A stretch of DNA of 49,636 nucleotides from Mycobacterium sp. UM_CSW (GTDB lineage: Bacteria > Actinomycetota > Actinomycetes > Mycobacteriales > Mycobacteriaceae): assembly GCF_000455205.1 (NCBI RefSeq), contig NZ_AUWQ01000025.1, positions 1 to 49,636 of the forward strand, read 5' to 3'. Shown in pieces: positions 16,667 through 27,105 of the stretch (positions are counted from its first letter, which is position 1; the number at the start of each line of letters is the position of its first letter). The translations under genes were made by a program, and so were the position numbers. A model generated the notes under the pieces. That model was given only the letters and a program-made list of their open reading frames with translations. It had not been told where the DNA came from and did no database searches.

Positions 16667-18082
16667 ATGGCCAGTGAGGACGCCGACGGCGCCGAGTACC
16701 GCATCGAGCACGACACCATGGGCGAGGTTCGGGTGCCGGCAAAAGCCCTGTGGCGCGCGCAAACTCAGCGCGCGGTCGAGAACTTCCCGATTTCGGGCCG
16801 CGGTCTGGAGCGCACCCAGATCCGGGCGCTGGGTCTGCTGAAAGGCGCCTGCGCGCAGGTGAACAAGGACCTCGGGCTGCTGGCGCCGGAGAAGGCCGAC
16901 GCGATCATCGCCGCGGCGGCCGAGATCGCCGACGGCCGCCACGACGATCAGTTCCCCATCGACGTCTTCCAAACCGGTTCGGGCACAAGCTCGAACATGA
17001 ACACCAACGAGGTGATCGCCAGCATCGCCGCCGCCAACGGGGTGACGGTGCACCCCAACGACGACGTCAACATGTCGCAGTCGTCAAACGACACCTTCCC
17101 GACCGCCACCCACATCGCGGCCACCGAGGCCGCAGTGCGTCACCTGATCCCCGCGCTCGAGGTGCTGCACGACGCGCTGGCGAGCAAGGCGCGCGAGTGG
17201 CAGACGGTGGTCAAGTCCGGGCGCACCCACCTGATGGACGCCGTCCCGGTGACGCTGGGCCAGGAGTTCAGCGGCTACGCCCGCCAGATCGAGGCCGGGA
17301 TCGAACGGGTCCGGGCCACGCTGCCGCGGCTGGGTGAGCTCGCGATCGGGGGCACCGCTGTCGGCACGGGCCTGAACGCACCCGACGGGTTCGGCGTCAA
17401 GGTGGTCGAGACGCTGGTCGCGTCCACCGGCCTGAGCGAATTGCGCCCGGCAGTCAACTCTTTCGAGGCCCAGGCCGCTCGCGACGGGCTGGTCGAGGCC
17501 TCGGGCGCGCTGCGCACCGTCGCGGTGTCGTTGACGAAGATCGCCAACGACGTCCGCTGGATGGGATCGGGCCCGCTGACCGGCCTGGCCGAGATCCAGC
17601 TGCCGGACCTGCAGCCGGGCAGTTCAATCATGCCGGGCAAGGTGAATCCCGTTCTGCCGGAGGCAGTTACGCAGGTCGCCGCGCAGGTGATCGGCAACGA
17701 CGCGGCGGTCGCCGTCGGCGGGTTGTCCGGCGCCTTCGAGCTCAACGTCTACATCCCGATGATGGCCCGCAACATCCTGGAGTCCTTCAAGCTGCTGACC
17801 AACGTTTCGCGGCTGTTCGCGGAGCGCTGCATCGTCGGGCTCAAGGCGAACGTCGATCACCTGCGCGAGCTGGCCGAATCGTCGCCGTCGATCGTGACGC
17901 CGCTGAACTCGGCCATCGGCTATGAGGAGGCCGCCGCGGTGGCCAAACAGGCGCTCAAGGAGCGCAAGACCATCCGACAGACCGTCATCGATCGTGGGCT
18001 GATCGGTGACAAGCTGTCGCTGGAAGAGCTGGACCGCCGCCTCGACGTGTTGGCGATGGCCAAGGTGAAGCCGGAGGACTAG
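16667..18082 (+). CDS. fum: class II fumarate hydratase
   Basis: This 471-residue TCA-cycle enzyme interconverts fumarate and malate. Superfamily motifs are complete: [14 protein letters not shown], the [11 protein letters not shown] region, [19 protein letters not shown], and the signature loop [17 protein letters not shown] with the catalytic Ser. It is the oxygen-stable, iron-free homotetrameric class. A GAAAGAGGAAG ribosome-site region precedes the ATG. It lies between glpX and the Pro-rich membrane protein on the same strand. Confidence 0.97.
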   Translation: MASEDADGAEYRIEHDTMGEVRVPAKALWRAQTQRAVENFPISGRGLERTQIRALGLLKGACAQVNKDLGLLAPEKADAIIAAAAEIADGRHDDQFPIDVFQTGSGTSSNMNTNEVIASIAAANGVTVHPNDDVNMSQSSNDTFPTATHIAATEAAVRHLIPALEVLHDALASKAREWQTVVKSGRTHLMDAVPVTLGQEFSGYARQIEAGIERVRATLPRLGELAIGGTAVGTGLNAPDGFGVKVVETLVASTGLSELRPAVNSFEAQAARDGLVEASGALRTVAVSLTKIANDVRWMGSGPLTGLAEIQLPDLQPGSSIMPGKVNPVLPEAVTQVAAQVIGNDAAVAVGGLSGAFELNVYIPMMARNILESFKLLTNVSRLFAERCIVGLKANVDHLRELAESSPSIVTPLNSAIGYEEAAAVAKQALKERKTIRQTVIDRGLIGDKLSLEELDRRLDVLAMAKVKPED

Positions 18083-18099
18083 ATGAGAGCGGTTCGGCG

Positions 18100-19089
18100 A
18101 TGACGACTCCCCCCGGTCCCTACGGCCAGGATCCCTACGGCGCGAATCCCTATGGGCAGGGCCCATATTGGGGCGGCCCGCCGCAGGGCGGCCCGCCACC
18201 GGCCGGCCCACCACCGGGCGGGCCGCCACCGGGCGGCGGGTACGCGTACCCGCCGCCGGGTGGCCCGTACGCGCCGGGCCCCTACCCGCCCCAGCAGTTC
18301 CCCCCACCCGGCCAGCAGGTCCCGCCCGGCTGGCCCGGCGGGCAGTACCCACCCGGGCCGCCGCCCGGGCCACGCTCCAAGGCGCCGTGGCTGATCCTCG
18401 CCGGTGTCGCCGTGCTGGGCGTGATCATCATCGTGGTGCTCTTGGCGATCGGGCTCAACAGCGGAAGCAAGCCGAACAAGGCAGGCCCCTCGACCAACCC
18501 GTCCGTCCCCTCCTCGACGAGCGCGCCGTCGTCGCCCAACAGCGCACAGCAGACGGCGACCGGCTGCACGCCCAACGTGTCCGGCGGCGACAAGCCCTCG
18601 GGCGACACGATCAGCGCGGGCAAGCTGTCGTTCCCGGCCAGCGCGGCGCCGGGCTGGATGGGGTTCTCGGACGACCAGAGCCCGAACCTGATCGGCGCCG
18701 TCGGCGTCGGGCAGGAGGTGCCCGGCGCCAATCAGTGGATGATGCAGGCCGAGGTCGCCGTCACCAACTTCGTCAGCAGCATGGACGTCGCGGCGCAGGC
18801 GGCGAAGTTGATGGATTGTGTGGCCAACGGGCCGGGGTACGCGAACGCGACGCCGACGCTCGGGCCGCTGAAGAAGTCGTCGATCACGGTCGACGGCGTC
18901 AAGGCCGCCCGCGTCGACGCGGACATCACGATCGCCGACCCCGCGCGCAACGTCAAGGGCGACTCGGTGGTCATCATCGCGGTGGACACCAAGCCGGTGA
19001 CCGTCTTCATGGGTGCGACGCCGATCGGCGATGCGGGTTCGGCGGGCGTGATGAACGGGGTCATCGGGGCGCTAAAGGTCAAGAAGTAG
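18100..19089 (+). CDS. Pro/Gly-rich N-terminus, single-TM exported protein (Rv1097c-like)
   Basis: This 329-residue protein has a cytoplasmic part of about 95 residues made of GPP, PYG and GGPPPGG repeats. One membrane helix follows (APWLILAGVAVLGVIIIVVLLAIGL, about 95-120), then a Ser/Pro linker and a secreted domain beginning near ATGCTPNVSGGDKPSGD with LSFPASAAPGWMGFSD and VAVTNFVSSMDVAAQAAKLMDC. The function is unknown. Similar Pro-rich anchored proteins are common in mycobacterial envelopes. It is 17 bp behind fum. Its 3' end overlaps the convergent cyclase gene by 11 bp. Confidence 0.82.
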   Translation: MTTPPGPYGQDPYGANPYGQGPYWGGPPQGGPPPAGPPPGGPPPGGGYAYPPPGGPYAPGPYPPQQFPPPGQQVPPGWPGGQYPPGPPPGPRSKAPWLILAGVAVLGVIIIVVLLAIGLNSGSKPNKAGPSTNPSVPSSTSAPSSPNSAQQTATGCTPNVSGGDKPSGDTISAGKLSFPASAAPGWMGFSDDQSPNLIGAVGVGQEVPGANQWMMQAEVAVTNFVSSMDVAAQAAKLMDCVANGPGYANATPTLGPLKKSSITVDGVKAARVDADITIADPARNVKGDSVVIIAVDTKPVTVFMGATPIGDAGSAGVMNGVIGALKVKK

Positions 19090-20608
19090 CGGGGCCCGCC
19101 GGCGCGGACACGTGGGTGGCCTCCGAGCGCCCGCGTAGCACGGTGGAATAGCACTCGGCCCAGTGCGCGCACTCGGCGTCATCGGCCCGCTCGATGGCCG
19201 CCGCCGAACACAGGATTCGCCGGTCGGCGGTTTTGGCGAGGTCGGCCAGGCGCGCGGCCTCGTTGACCGCATCGCCGATAACCGTATATTCGTAACGGTT
19301 TTCGGCGCCGACGTTGCCGGCGAACACCCGGCCGGCCGAGATGCCGATGCCGAAATCGACGGGCAGCCGGCGCAGCTGGATGGCCAACGCGCGCGCCGTC
19401 GCCAGCGCCGCCGACGCCGGTTGCACGGTCCGCAGCGGGGCGCCGAAGACGGCCAATGCGGCGTCGCCGGCGAACTTGTTGATCAGCCCGTTGTGTTCGT
19501 CGACGGCGTGGACCACGATCCGAAAGAAGTCGTTGAGCACCTCGGCGACCTCTTGCGGGGGGCGGCTTTCCGCGAGTTGCGTCGACCCGACCAGGTCGAT
19601 GAAGAGCACCGCCGCCTCGACCACGTCGCCGGACAGCGACGCGCCCTCTTGAATGGCGCGCTGCGCGACGTCCGATCCGACGTGGCGCCCGAACAGGTCG
19701 CGCACCCTGTCCCGCTCGGCCAGGCCAGTCACCATTCGGTTGAATCCCGTTTGCAGACGCCCGATTTGGGAACGCTCGTAGGCGCCCACTTGGGTTTCGA
19801 TGTGACCGTGTTCGACCTCGGCCATCGCGTCGACGACCTCGCTGAGCGGATCGGAAATGGATCGCGACGTCAGGATCATCGTCGGCAGCCCGAGGACCAG
19901 CGCGGCCAGCGCCACCACCAGGATGGGCACGTCCAACGCGGCCGACTTCGCGATCAGCCAGCCATACGAGCGAAGCACCACCAGTGTCGCGATCACCCCG
20001 ATGGGAAGCGCGCTGCACATGAACCACAGCAGGACCAGCCGGGCGAAGACGCCGGGTACCGTCATCCGGGGCTCGGACCCCAGAGTGGCGGCACCCATGA
20101 TCGGGCGCAGCGTGCGTTGCCCGAGCAGCATCCCCGTGCCGGCGGCGGCCGCTCCGCCCACGAGCGTTCCGAGCACTATAGGCAGGAGAATCTGGGGCCC
20201 GCCGGCGAGATTGCGCAGCGCGAAGAACAGCCCGGCCACGCCCCAGGCCAACAGCAGGATCACCGACTGGCGGCCGGGCATTTTCATCGCGGCTGCGCGT
20301 TGCTCCTGGCTTGGCGCGTCCCCGACGACATACCAGCGCAGCGAGGGAGCCAGGTTCAGCGCGCCACCCACCGTCACGCCAACGATGCCCAGCGCGACGA
20401 GGACCATCACCACCGCGGTGTTCTTCTCCGCGAAGTCGACGTTGGCCGCGACGGATGTGCGACCCCTCAGCGGGATCAGGATAGCGGCCGTGTCGAGGAC
20501 GGCGATGAAGTAGGCGAGCGCCAGGGCGCTCACATACTCAATCGTCAGCCTGCGAGCGGATTTTCGCTGCCCAGCCGCTGGAGCCCGAAGCCAGCTCGGC
20601 TTGATCAC
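19079..20608 (-). CDS. membrane-bound class III adenylate cyclase (6 TM, HAMP)
   Basis: This 509-residue receptor-type cyclase has six hydrophobic segments over residues 25-246, a HAMP domain at about 247-300 (SRSISDPLSEVVDAMAEVEHG) and a cyclase domain at about 325-490. The metal Asp residues are D338 (VLFIDLVGSTQLAE) and D382 (NKFAGDAALAVFG). The purine-site Lys is K378; the second specificity position is Thr442 (EYTVIGDAVN), as in class IIIb, and N449/R453 are present. So it should make cAMP from ATP. It starts with GTG 20608. It is a relative of the Rv1318c-1320c group, but I recall no cyclase at this point in M. tuberculosis. Confidence 0.93.
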   Translation of the reverse strand: MIKPSWLRAPAAGQRKSARRLTIEYVSALALAYFIAVLDTAAILIPLRGRTSVAANVDFAEKNTAVVMVLVALGIVGVTVGGALNLAPSLRWYVVGDAPSQEQRAAAMKMPGRQSVILLLAWGVAGLFFALRNLAGGPQILLPIVLGTLVGGAAAAGTGMLLGQRTLRPIMGAATLGSEPRMTVPGVFARLVLLWFMCSALPIGVIATLVVLRSYGWLIAKSAALDVPILVVALAALVLGLPTMILTSRSISDPLSEVVDAMAEVEHGHIETQVGAYERSQIGRLQTGFNRMVTGLAERDRVRDLFGRHVGSDVAQRAIQEGASLSGDVVEAAVLFIDLVGSTQLAESRPPQEVAEVLNDFFRIVVHAVDEHNGLINKFAGDAALAVFGAPLRTVQPASAALATARALAIQLRRLPVDFGIGISAGRVFAGNVGAENRYEYTVIGDAVNEAARLADLAKTADRRILCSAAAIERADDAECAHWAECYSTVLRGRSEATHVSAPAGPATS

Positions 20609-20620
20609 CCTATAAAGGTA
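20608..20620 (-). promoter_or_regulatory. candidate cyclase promoter -10, leaderless GTG
   Basis: On the minus strand TACCTT (20620-20615) precedes the GTG at 20608 by 6 nt, predicting a leaderless cyclase mRNA. Confidence 0.45.
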
Positions 20621-20643
20621 GCCGCGGGTGCGCCCGAAGCTTC

Positions 20644-21519
20644 CTAGGCGCCGTTGGTCGGGCCGCCCGAATTCTGGCCCGGAATGTCGGTGATCGGGAA
20701 GTTGGGCATCGGCTTGGGTGACGACGTGTTGGGCAGCGCCGGGATCTCGCTCGGCGGAATGTCGTGCAATTGGTTGGCCGGTGGCCCGTTTTCGCGGCCG
20801 CCGTAGGTGCTGCCGGGCGCCCGCGGCCCCAGCAATTCGCTGACCGTCACCAAGCGGTAGCCGTTGGCCTTGAGCACCGGGATGAACTGGTACACCAGGT
20901 CGACGGTGCTCGAGTAGGTGTCATGGAACAGCACCACCGAGCCTGGCTTGATGTACGTCATCAGCATGTACCGCGTCGCGGCCGTGTTGGAGTCGTTGAT
21001 CCAGTCGAAAGGGATGACGTCCCAAAGGATTTCGGCCAGCCCGAACTTCCCCGCGGTTTGACGCACGACGTCGTTGGACAGCCCGCCCGCGGGACGCCAC
21101 AGCGACGGGGCCCGGCCCGTCGCGGCGGTGATCGCGTCGTTGCTGCGGGAAAACTGGCCCGCGATGTCTTCCGGCGGGATGGTGGTCATGTTGGGGTGTT
21201 CCCAGGTGTGGTTGCCGAACTCCATGCCGGCGTCGGCGACGCGTTTGGCTCCCGCCGGGTTGGCGGCGACCTTGTTGCCGATCAGGAAGAAGGTGGCCTT
21301 GGCGTCGGCGTCCTTCAGGACCTGCAGCAGCCGGTCGGTGTATGGCCCCGGCCCGTCATCAAAGGTGAACGCGACGCACTTGACGACCGAGCAGCTGAGG
21401 TTGTCGGCCCGCGTCACGTGACCGGTGAGCGCGCCGATCACCAGCACCGCGGCGGCCGCCACGACGCCCAACACGGTCCGCCAATAGCGCCAGGCCTGGC
21501 TGTCGGGTCGTTTCGGCAC
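20644..21519 (-). CDS. exported polysaccharide deacetylase (NodB homology)
   Basis: This 291-residue enzyme is anchored or secreted through an N-terminal hydrophobic helix (VLGVVAAAAVLVIGALTG, about 16-33). The NodB motifs are present: TFDDGP with D54/D55, HTWEH with metal ligands H104 and H108, and RPAGGLSND. Later segments LVYQFIPVLKANGYRLVTVSELL complete the domain, followed by a Pro-rich tail. It should remove acetyl groups from N-acetylglucosamine of peptidoglycan or related glycans outside the membrane. It corresponds to Rv1096. The GTG start at 21519 lies 6 nt after a TAGGCT -10 box. Confidence 0.93.
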   Translation of the reverse strand: MPKRPDSQAWRYWRTVLGVVAAAAVLVIGALTGHVTRADNLSCSVVKCVAFTFDDGPGPYTDRLLQVLKDADAKATFFLIGNKVAANPAGAKRVADAGMEFGNHTWEHPNMTTIPPEDIAGQFSRSNDAITAATGRAPSLWRPAGGLSNDVVRQTAGKFGLAEILWDVIPFDWINDSNTAATRYMLMTYIKPGSVVLFHDTYSSTVDLVYQFIPVLKANGYRLVTVSELLGPRAPGSTYGGRENGPPANQLHDIPPSEIPALPNTSSPKPMPNFPITDIPGQNSGGPTNGA

Positions 21520-21531
21520 GTAGAAAGCCTA
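21519..21531 (-). promoter_or_regulatory. candidate deacetylase promoter -10, leaderless GTG
   Basis: TAGGCT on the minus strand (21531-21526), a 6-nt spacer, then GTG 21519. No ribosome-binding sequence intervenes. Confidence 0.45.
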
Positions 21532-21652
21532 CCGGGGGTTGGGTGTGCAGCAGCCGCGTTGACCGTGTAACCAGGGTTTTCAGTGTTGCATCAGGGCGAC
21601 ATTTACGCGGATTTCCCGCCCTGAAGTGACAGTGAAAGCCACGGGTTCACAC

Positions 21653-22954
21653 TCACTGCGGCCCGGCGATCTCCTCGAGCATCTCGGTGACCAGCGCGGC
21701 GATCGGCGAGCGCTCGCTGCGCAGCAGCGTGATGTGGGCGAACAGGGGGTGGCCCTTGAGCTTCTCGATCACCGCCGCGACCCCGTCGTGGCGGCCGACG
21801 CGCAGGTTGTCGCGCTGGGCGATGTCGTGGGTCAGCACCACCCGCGACCCGGTGCCCAACCGCGAGAGCACGGTCAGCAGCACGTTGCGCTCCAGCGACT
21901 GCGCCTCGTCGACGATGACGAACGAGTCGTGCAGCGAGCGGCCCCGGATGTGAGTCAGCGGCAGCACCTCGAGCATGCCCCGGGACAGCACCTCCTCGAG
22001 CACCGCCGGGCTGGCCAGTCCCTCGAGCGTGTCGAACACGGCCTGCGCCCACGGGCCCATCTTTTCGCTCTCGCTGCCGGGCAGATAGCCCAGTTCCTGG
22101 CCCCCGACCGCGTAGAGCGGACGGAAGACCACCACCTTGCGGTGGGTGCGCCGTTCGAGCACCGCCTCGAGGCCCGCACACAGCGCCAGCGCCGACTTGC
22201 CGGTCCCGGCCTTGCCGCCCAGCGACACGATGCCCACCGACTCGTCCAGCAACAGGTCCAGCGCCACGCGCTGTTCGGCGGAACGGCCGCGCAGCCCGAA
22301 CACCTCGCGGTCCCCGCGAACCAGTTGCACGCGTTTCGCCGCGGTGACCCGCCCCAGCGCATGCGAGCTTCCGCCCAGCAGCCGAATTCCGGTGTGGCAC
22401 GGCAGGTCTCGCGCCTCGACCAAGTCGATCTCGCCGTCGGCGAACAGCGCGTCGATATCCTCGGTGGCGGTCTCAATCTCGTACATGCCCGACCAACCGG
22501 ACGCCACGACGTCCTGCGCGTGGTATTCGTCAGCGGACAGGCCCACCGCCGCGGCCTTCACGCGCAGCGGAATGTCCTTGCTGACCAAGGTAACTCGCTT
22601 GCCTTCGGCGGCGAGGTTGGCGGCGCAGCTCAAGATCCGGGAGTCGTTGCTGTCGGTCCGAAAGCCCGCGGGTAACACCGTGGGGTCGGTGTGATTCAGT
22701 TCGACGTGAAGTGTTCCGCCTTGTGTCCCAACGGGAATCGGCTGATCCAGCCGTCCGTGCTCGAGCCGAAGATCATCGAACAGGCGCAGTGCCTGACGGG
22801 CGAACCACCCCAGTTCGTGGTGGTGGCGTTTGGCCTCCAGCTCGCTGATCACCACCAGCGGAACCACCACCTCGTGTTCGGCGAACCGACTGCACGCCCA
22901 CGGATCGGACAGCAGCACGGAGGTGTCGAGCACATAGGTCCGGAGATCGGTCAC
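21653..22954 (-). CDS. phoH2: PhoH2: PIN ribonuclease fused to PhoH-type helicase/ATPase
   Basis: This 433-residue two-domain protein starts at GTG 22954, with GAGGAG 7 nt upstream; this gives the length I recall for Rv1095. The N-terminal PIN domain starts [17 protein letters not shown] with acidic residues D8, E35 region and beyond ([11 protein letters not shown]). The C-terminal PhoH ATPase has Walker [16 protein letters not shown] and Walker [13 protein letters not shown]. PhoH2 proteins unwind and cut RNA and are linked to a small upstream antitoxin-like gene. Here a 50-codon ORF overlaps the start by 4 bp. Confidence 0.95.
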   Translation of the reverse strand: MTDLRTYVLDTSVLLSDPWACSRFAEHEVVVPLVVISELEAKRHHHELGWFARQALRLFDDLRLEHGRLDQPIPVGTQGGTLHVELNHTDPTVLPAGFRTDSNDSRILSCAANLAAEGKRVTLVSKDIPLRVKAAAVGLSADEYHAQDVVASGWSGMYEIETATEDIDALFADGEIDLVEARDLPCHTGIRLLGGSSHALGRVTAAKRVQLVRGDREVFGLRGRSAEQRVALDLLLDESVGIVSLGGKAGTGKSALALCAGLEAVLERRTHRKVVVFRPLYAVGGQELGYLPGSESEKMGPWAQAVFDTLEGLASPAVLEEVLSRGMLEVLPLTHIRGRSLHDSFVIVDEAQSLERNVLLTVLSRLGTGSRVVLTHDIAQRDNLRVGRHDGVAAVIEKLKGHPLFAHITLLRSERSPIAALVTEMLEEIAGPQ

Positions 22955-23103
22955 GAAGCGCTCCTCGAGCGGGTAAGCCCGCGCGGACCCGCACAGGCAT
23001 GTCGGCGGGAGCCGCAGCACCAGGACCGGGGCCGGTCCTGCCTAGAACTACCGAGGTAGTGACGGAAGGTGCCGCCCTGGCAGCAGATCTTGTCGCTGGC
23101 CAT
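22951..23103 (-). CDS. candidate phoAT-like small ORF upstream of phoH2
   Basis: This 50-codon ORF begins [20 protein letters not shown] and its TGA overlaps the phoH2 GTG as GTGA, so translation is coupled. The first 13 codons are nearly all G/C-ending, as in real mycobacterial genes. It encodes two Cys-Cys pairs (7-8 and 29-30). A TAGCGT -10 box ends 8 nt before the ATG, and a terminator isolates it from desA2. Two readings are possible: the PhoAT partner described for mycobacterial phoH2, or a Cys-sensing leader peptide. The C-terminal half is less convincingly coding. Confidence 0.6.
   Translation of the reverse strand: MASDKICCQGGTFRHYLGSSRQDRPRSWCCGSRRHACAGPRGLTRSRSAS
23021..23040. other. 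20-bp near-perfect inverted repeat inside the phoH2 leader ORF
   Basis: CAGGACCGG and CCGGTCCTG form 9-bp arms around a 2-bp centre. In RNA this makes a strong GC hairpin just after the Ser-Ser-Arg region of the 50-codon ORF. No U-tract follows, so it is not a simple terminator; it could tie translation of the ORF to phoH2 expression. Confidence 0.6.
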
Positions 23104-23111
23104 CGGGAACG

Positions 23112-23117
23112 ACGCTA
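23112..23117 (-). promoter_or_regulatory. candidate -10 box of the phoH2 transcription unit
   Basis: TAGCGT on the minus strand fits TANNNT and lies 8 nt before the small-ORF ATG at 23103. It is downstream of the desA2 terminator, so phoH2 is probably transcribed independently. Confidence 0.4.
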
Positions 23118-23170
23118 CTCTCGTGGCCGCTTCGGCGCCGCGCAGGCGCGCCGAGACCGACACGGCGACA

Positions 23171-23200
23171 CCAAAAACCGGCCGCTGACGGCGGCCGGTT
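23171..23200 (-). terminator. intrinsic terminator downstream of desA2
   Basis: A 10-bp perfect stem (AACCGGCCGC at 23176-23185, GCGGCCGGTT at 23191-23200) with a 5-nt loop is followed on the minus strand by a run of five T. It starts 16 bp beyond the desA2 stop. Confidence 0.85.
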
Positions 23201-23215
23201 CCGGTGAAGATCGGT

Positions 23216-24043
23216 TTAACTAATGACGAATTGCGCCAGCGCGGGCTCGCCCGCCACACCCCATTCGGTGATGCGGTCGGAGATCGCCTGCCGCAAATCC
23301 TGCGGAGTGAAAATGCCGGCGTCGGCGACGGCCTGCACCTTGTCCGCGTAGGCGTCGATGTCGGCCCCCACCGTCTGCAGGTCCGCTGCCCGCGCGGCGA
23401 TGGCGGCGATGGTCTCGTCGCGCGTGAACTCAAGGCAGTGCGCGACGAGGTTGGCGAAGATCCCCTCGTGCCGCGTCTCGTCGCGGGCGATGCGGTCGAT
23501 GAGGCCGGCGAGGACGGGCTCCTCGATGCGGGCCGCCAGGTTGCGGCAGAACACCGCCTGCGTGCGCTCGGTGAGCGCCATGTAGACCAACGTTTCGACC
23601 TGGGAGTAGGTGTCAGCGCGGTAGCCCTTCATCACGTACTCGACCCGGGCCTCCTCGTTGGCGGTCGGGTCGACTTCCCGCGTCACCACCAGGTACTCGC
23701 GCAGCGCGATGGCGTGCAGGTGCTCCTCGGCCGTCCACCGGCCCAACCAGCGGCCCCACCACTCCTCGAGGATGAAGTGCTCAACGAGCTCGCGGTGGTG
23801 CCCGGCGAGGTTGTCCTTGAGCAGCAGCAGGATCTCGCAGGCGTCGGTGATGTCCCTGGGCAGCGTGGTCTGCGACGGGTCCCAGTCGCGTCCGCCCAGG
23901 AAGGCGAAGTTCTCGCCCTGGTCGAAGGGCACGTAGTCGTGGGCGAACCACAGGTCCTCGGTGTTGAGGTGGTGGTCCATGAGCCGCTCGACCACGGGCT
24001 CGAGTTCGAGGGTCAGTGTGTTAGGAACAGGTTTCTGTGCCAT
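23216..24043 (-). CDS. desA2: acyl-[acyl-carrier-protein] desaturase DesA2
   Basis: This 275-residue ferritin-fold di-iron desaturase-like protein starts at ATG 24043 (MAQKPVPNTLTLELEPVVE), which fits the recalled M. tuberculosis length. Iron-ligand helices are visible: NLAGHHRELVEHFILEEWWGRW, WTAEEHLHAIALREY and LIDRIARDETRHEGIFANL. It is thought to introduce double bonds into acyl-ACP chains feeding mycolic and unsaturated fatty acids. A TACAGT -10 box within a GTTAC-A-GTAAC palindrome lies 6 nt upstream of the ATG, so the mRNA is probably leaderless and may be controlled there. Confidence 0.95.
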   Translation of the reverse strand: MAQKPVPNTLTLELEPVVERLMDHHLNTEDLWFAHDYVPFDQGENFAFLGGRDWDPSQTTLPRDITDACEILLLLKDNLAGHHRELVEHFILEEWWGRWLGRWTAEEHLHAIALREYLVVTREVDPTANEEARVEYVMKGYRADTYSQVETLVYMALTERTQAVFCRNLAARIEEPVLAGLIDRIARDETRHEGIFANLVAHCLEFTRDETIAAIAARAADLQTVGADIDAYADKVQAVADAGIFTPQDLRQAISDRITEWGVAGEPALAQFVIS

Positions 24044-24046
24044 GCG

Positions 24047-24057
24047 GTTACTGTAAC
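24047..24057. promoter_or_regulatory. palindrome over the desA2 -10 box
   Basis: GTTAC-T-GTAAC is a perfect 5+5 inverted repeat covering the -10 box (TACAGT on the minus strand, 24055-24050), 6 nt before the desA2 ATG. Such placement would let a bound dimer block RNA polymerase. Confidence 0.5.
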
Positions 24058-24128
24058 TCGTAGGTACAGGTTCGATGAAATTGTTGGGGCGTGTTGCCAC
24101 CGAATGGTGACTTTGGTCCCTTAAGCGC

Positions 24129-26464
<2,336 letters not shown>

Positions 26465-26485
26465 CGCGGAGGCCGGCGGGGAGGG

Positions 26486-26902
26486 CTAGCTCGCGAGGCG
26501 ACGCACTCCTAGGTACTGCAGACCGGCGAACGCCGCGGTGTAGACGGCGGTGGCCAGCGTGGCGGCCACTCCGGTTGCGGTCAACACGGGCACGGCTCCG
26601 GCGGCCACGATCGCGGCGAGCGTGAACACGACGTTGGCCACGATGATGCCGATCCCGACGCGGCGCAGGTTCGGCGCCGCCGCGAGGCTGAACACAACGA
26701 GGCCGGCGAGCACGAAGAACGCGCCCATCGCGTATTCCTGGCCCGACGTGAGTCCCGTCATCGACGAGATCGGGTCGGCGAAGAAGGCGACGGCCAAGCC
26801 GCACAGGCCCGTCAACGTGGCGTCGGCGCGCATGGCAAAACGCAGCAGCGAGTCGGTCGAGTCGTACAGGGGGCGGGTTGGAATCCCAGAAACGGCGGTC
26901 AT
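26486..26902 (-). CDS. small four-TM membrane protein, function unknown
   Basis: This 138-residue protein has four hydrophobic helices: LTGLCGLAVAFFA, YAMGAFFVLAGLVVFSLAAA, VGIGIIVANVVFTLAAIVAAG and GVAATLATAVYTAAFAGLQYLG. The N-terminal tail MTAVSGIPTRPLYDSTDSLLRF is cytoplasmic by charge. I do not recognise a family. AGGAG lies 8 nt before the ATG at 26902. It occupies, with the next gene, the place where M. tuberculosis carries PE/PE_PGRS and cellulase-type genes between coaA and the Z-prenyl synthase. Confidence 0.72.
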   Translation of the reverse strand: MTAVSGIPTRPLYDSTDSLLRFAMRADATLTGLCGLAVAFFADPISSMTGLTSGQEYAMGAFFVLAGLVVFSLAAAPNLRRVGIGIIVANVVFTLAAIVAAGAVPVLTATGVAATLATAVYTAAFAGLQYLGVRRLAS

Positions 26903-26940
26903 GCGATTACTCCTAGCGATGGCGAGGGGGTCGAACTGGT

Positions 26941-26957
26941 TTGAGCGTGCCGCTCAA
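26941..26957. promoter_or_regulatory. 17-bp perfect dyad upstream of the small membrane protein
   Basis: TTGAGCG-TGC-CGCTCAA is a perfect 7+7 inverted repeat 39 bp before the start of the four-TM gene. No T-run follows on either strand, so an operator is as likely as a hairpin. The surrounding 26903-27105 gap otherwise shows only scattered TGCCA repeats. Confidence 0.4.
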
Positions 26958-27105
26958 GCACTGCCACATCGATCCATGGCGCTGCCAGTTGCTGCCATGC
27001 CGAGAATGACCAGGGATTTCGACGGGCTATTCCCCACCGCGCAAACAAATTCAACAGGTGTCTCAAAATGTGGGGCCGGTGGCTTGGTTGGGGTCGGTGG
27101 CCGCG

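Noticed and set aside
15536-17053. A 505-codon minus-strand frame opposite glpX and fum
   Set aside because: It mirrors GC-rich third positions of two clear enzymes and has no recognisable motif.
24025-24038. AACAGGTT core resembling KstR in the desA2 start region
   Set aside because: The outer T and A of the consensus are swapped and the site is within codons 2-6; likely chance.
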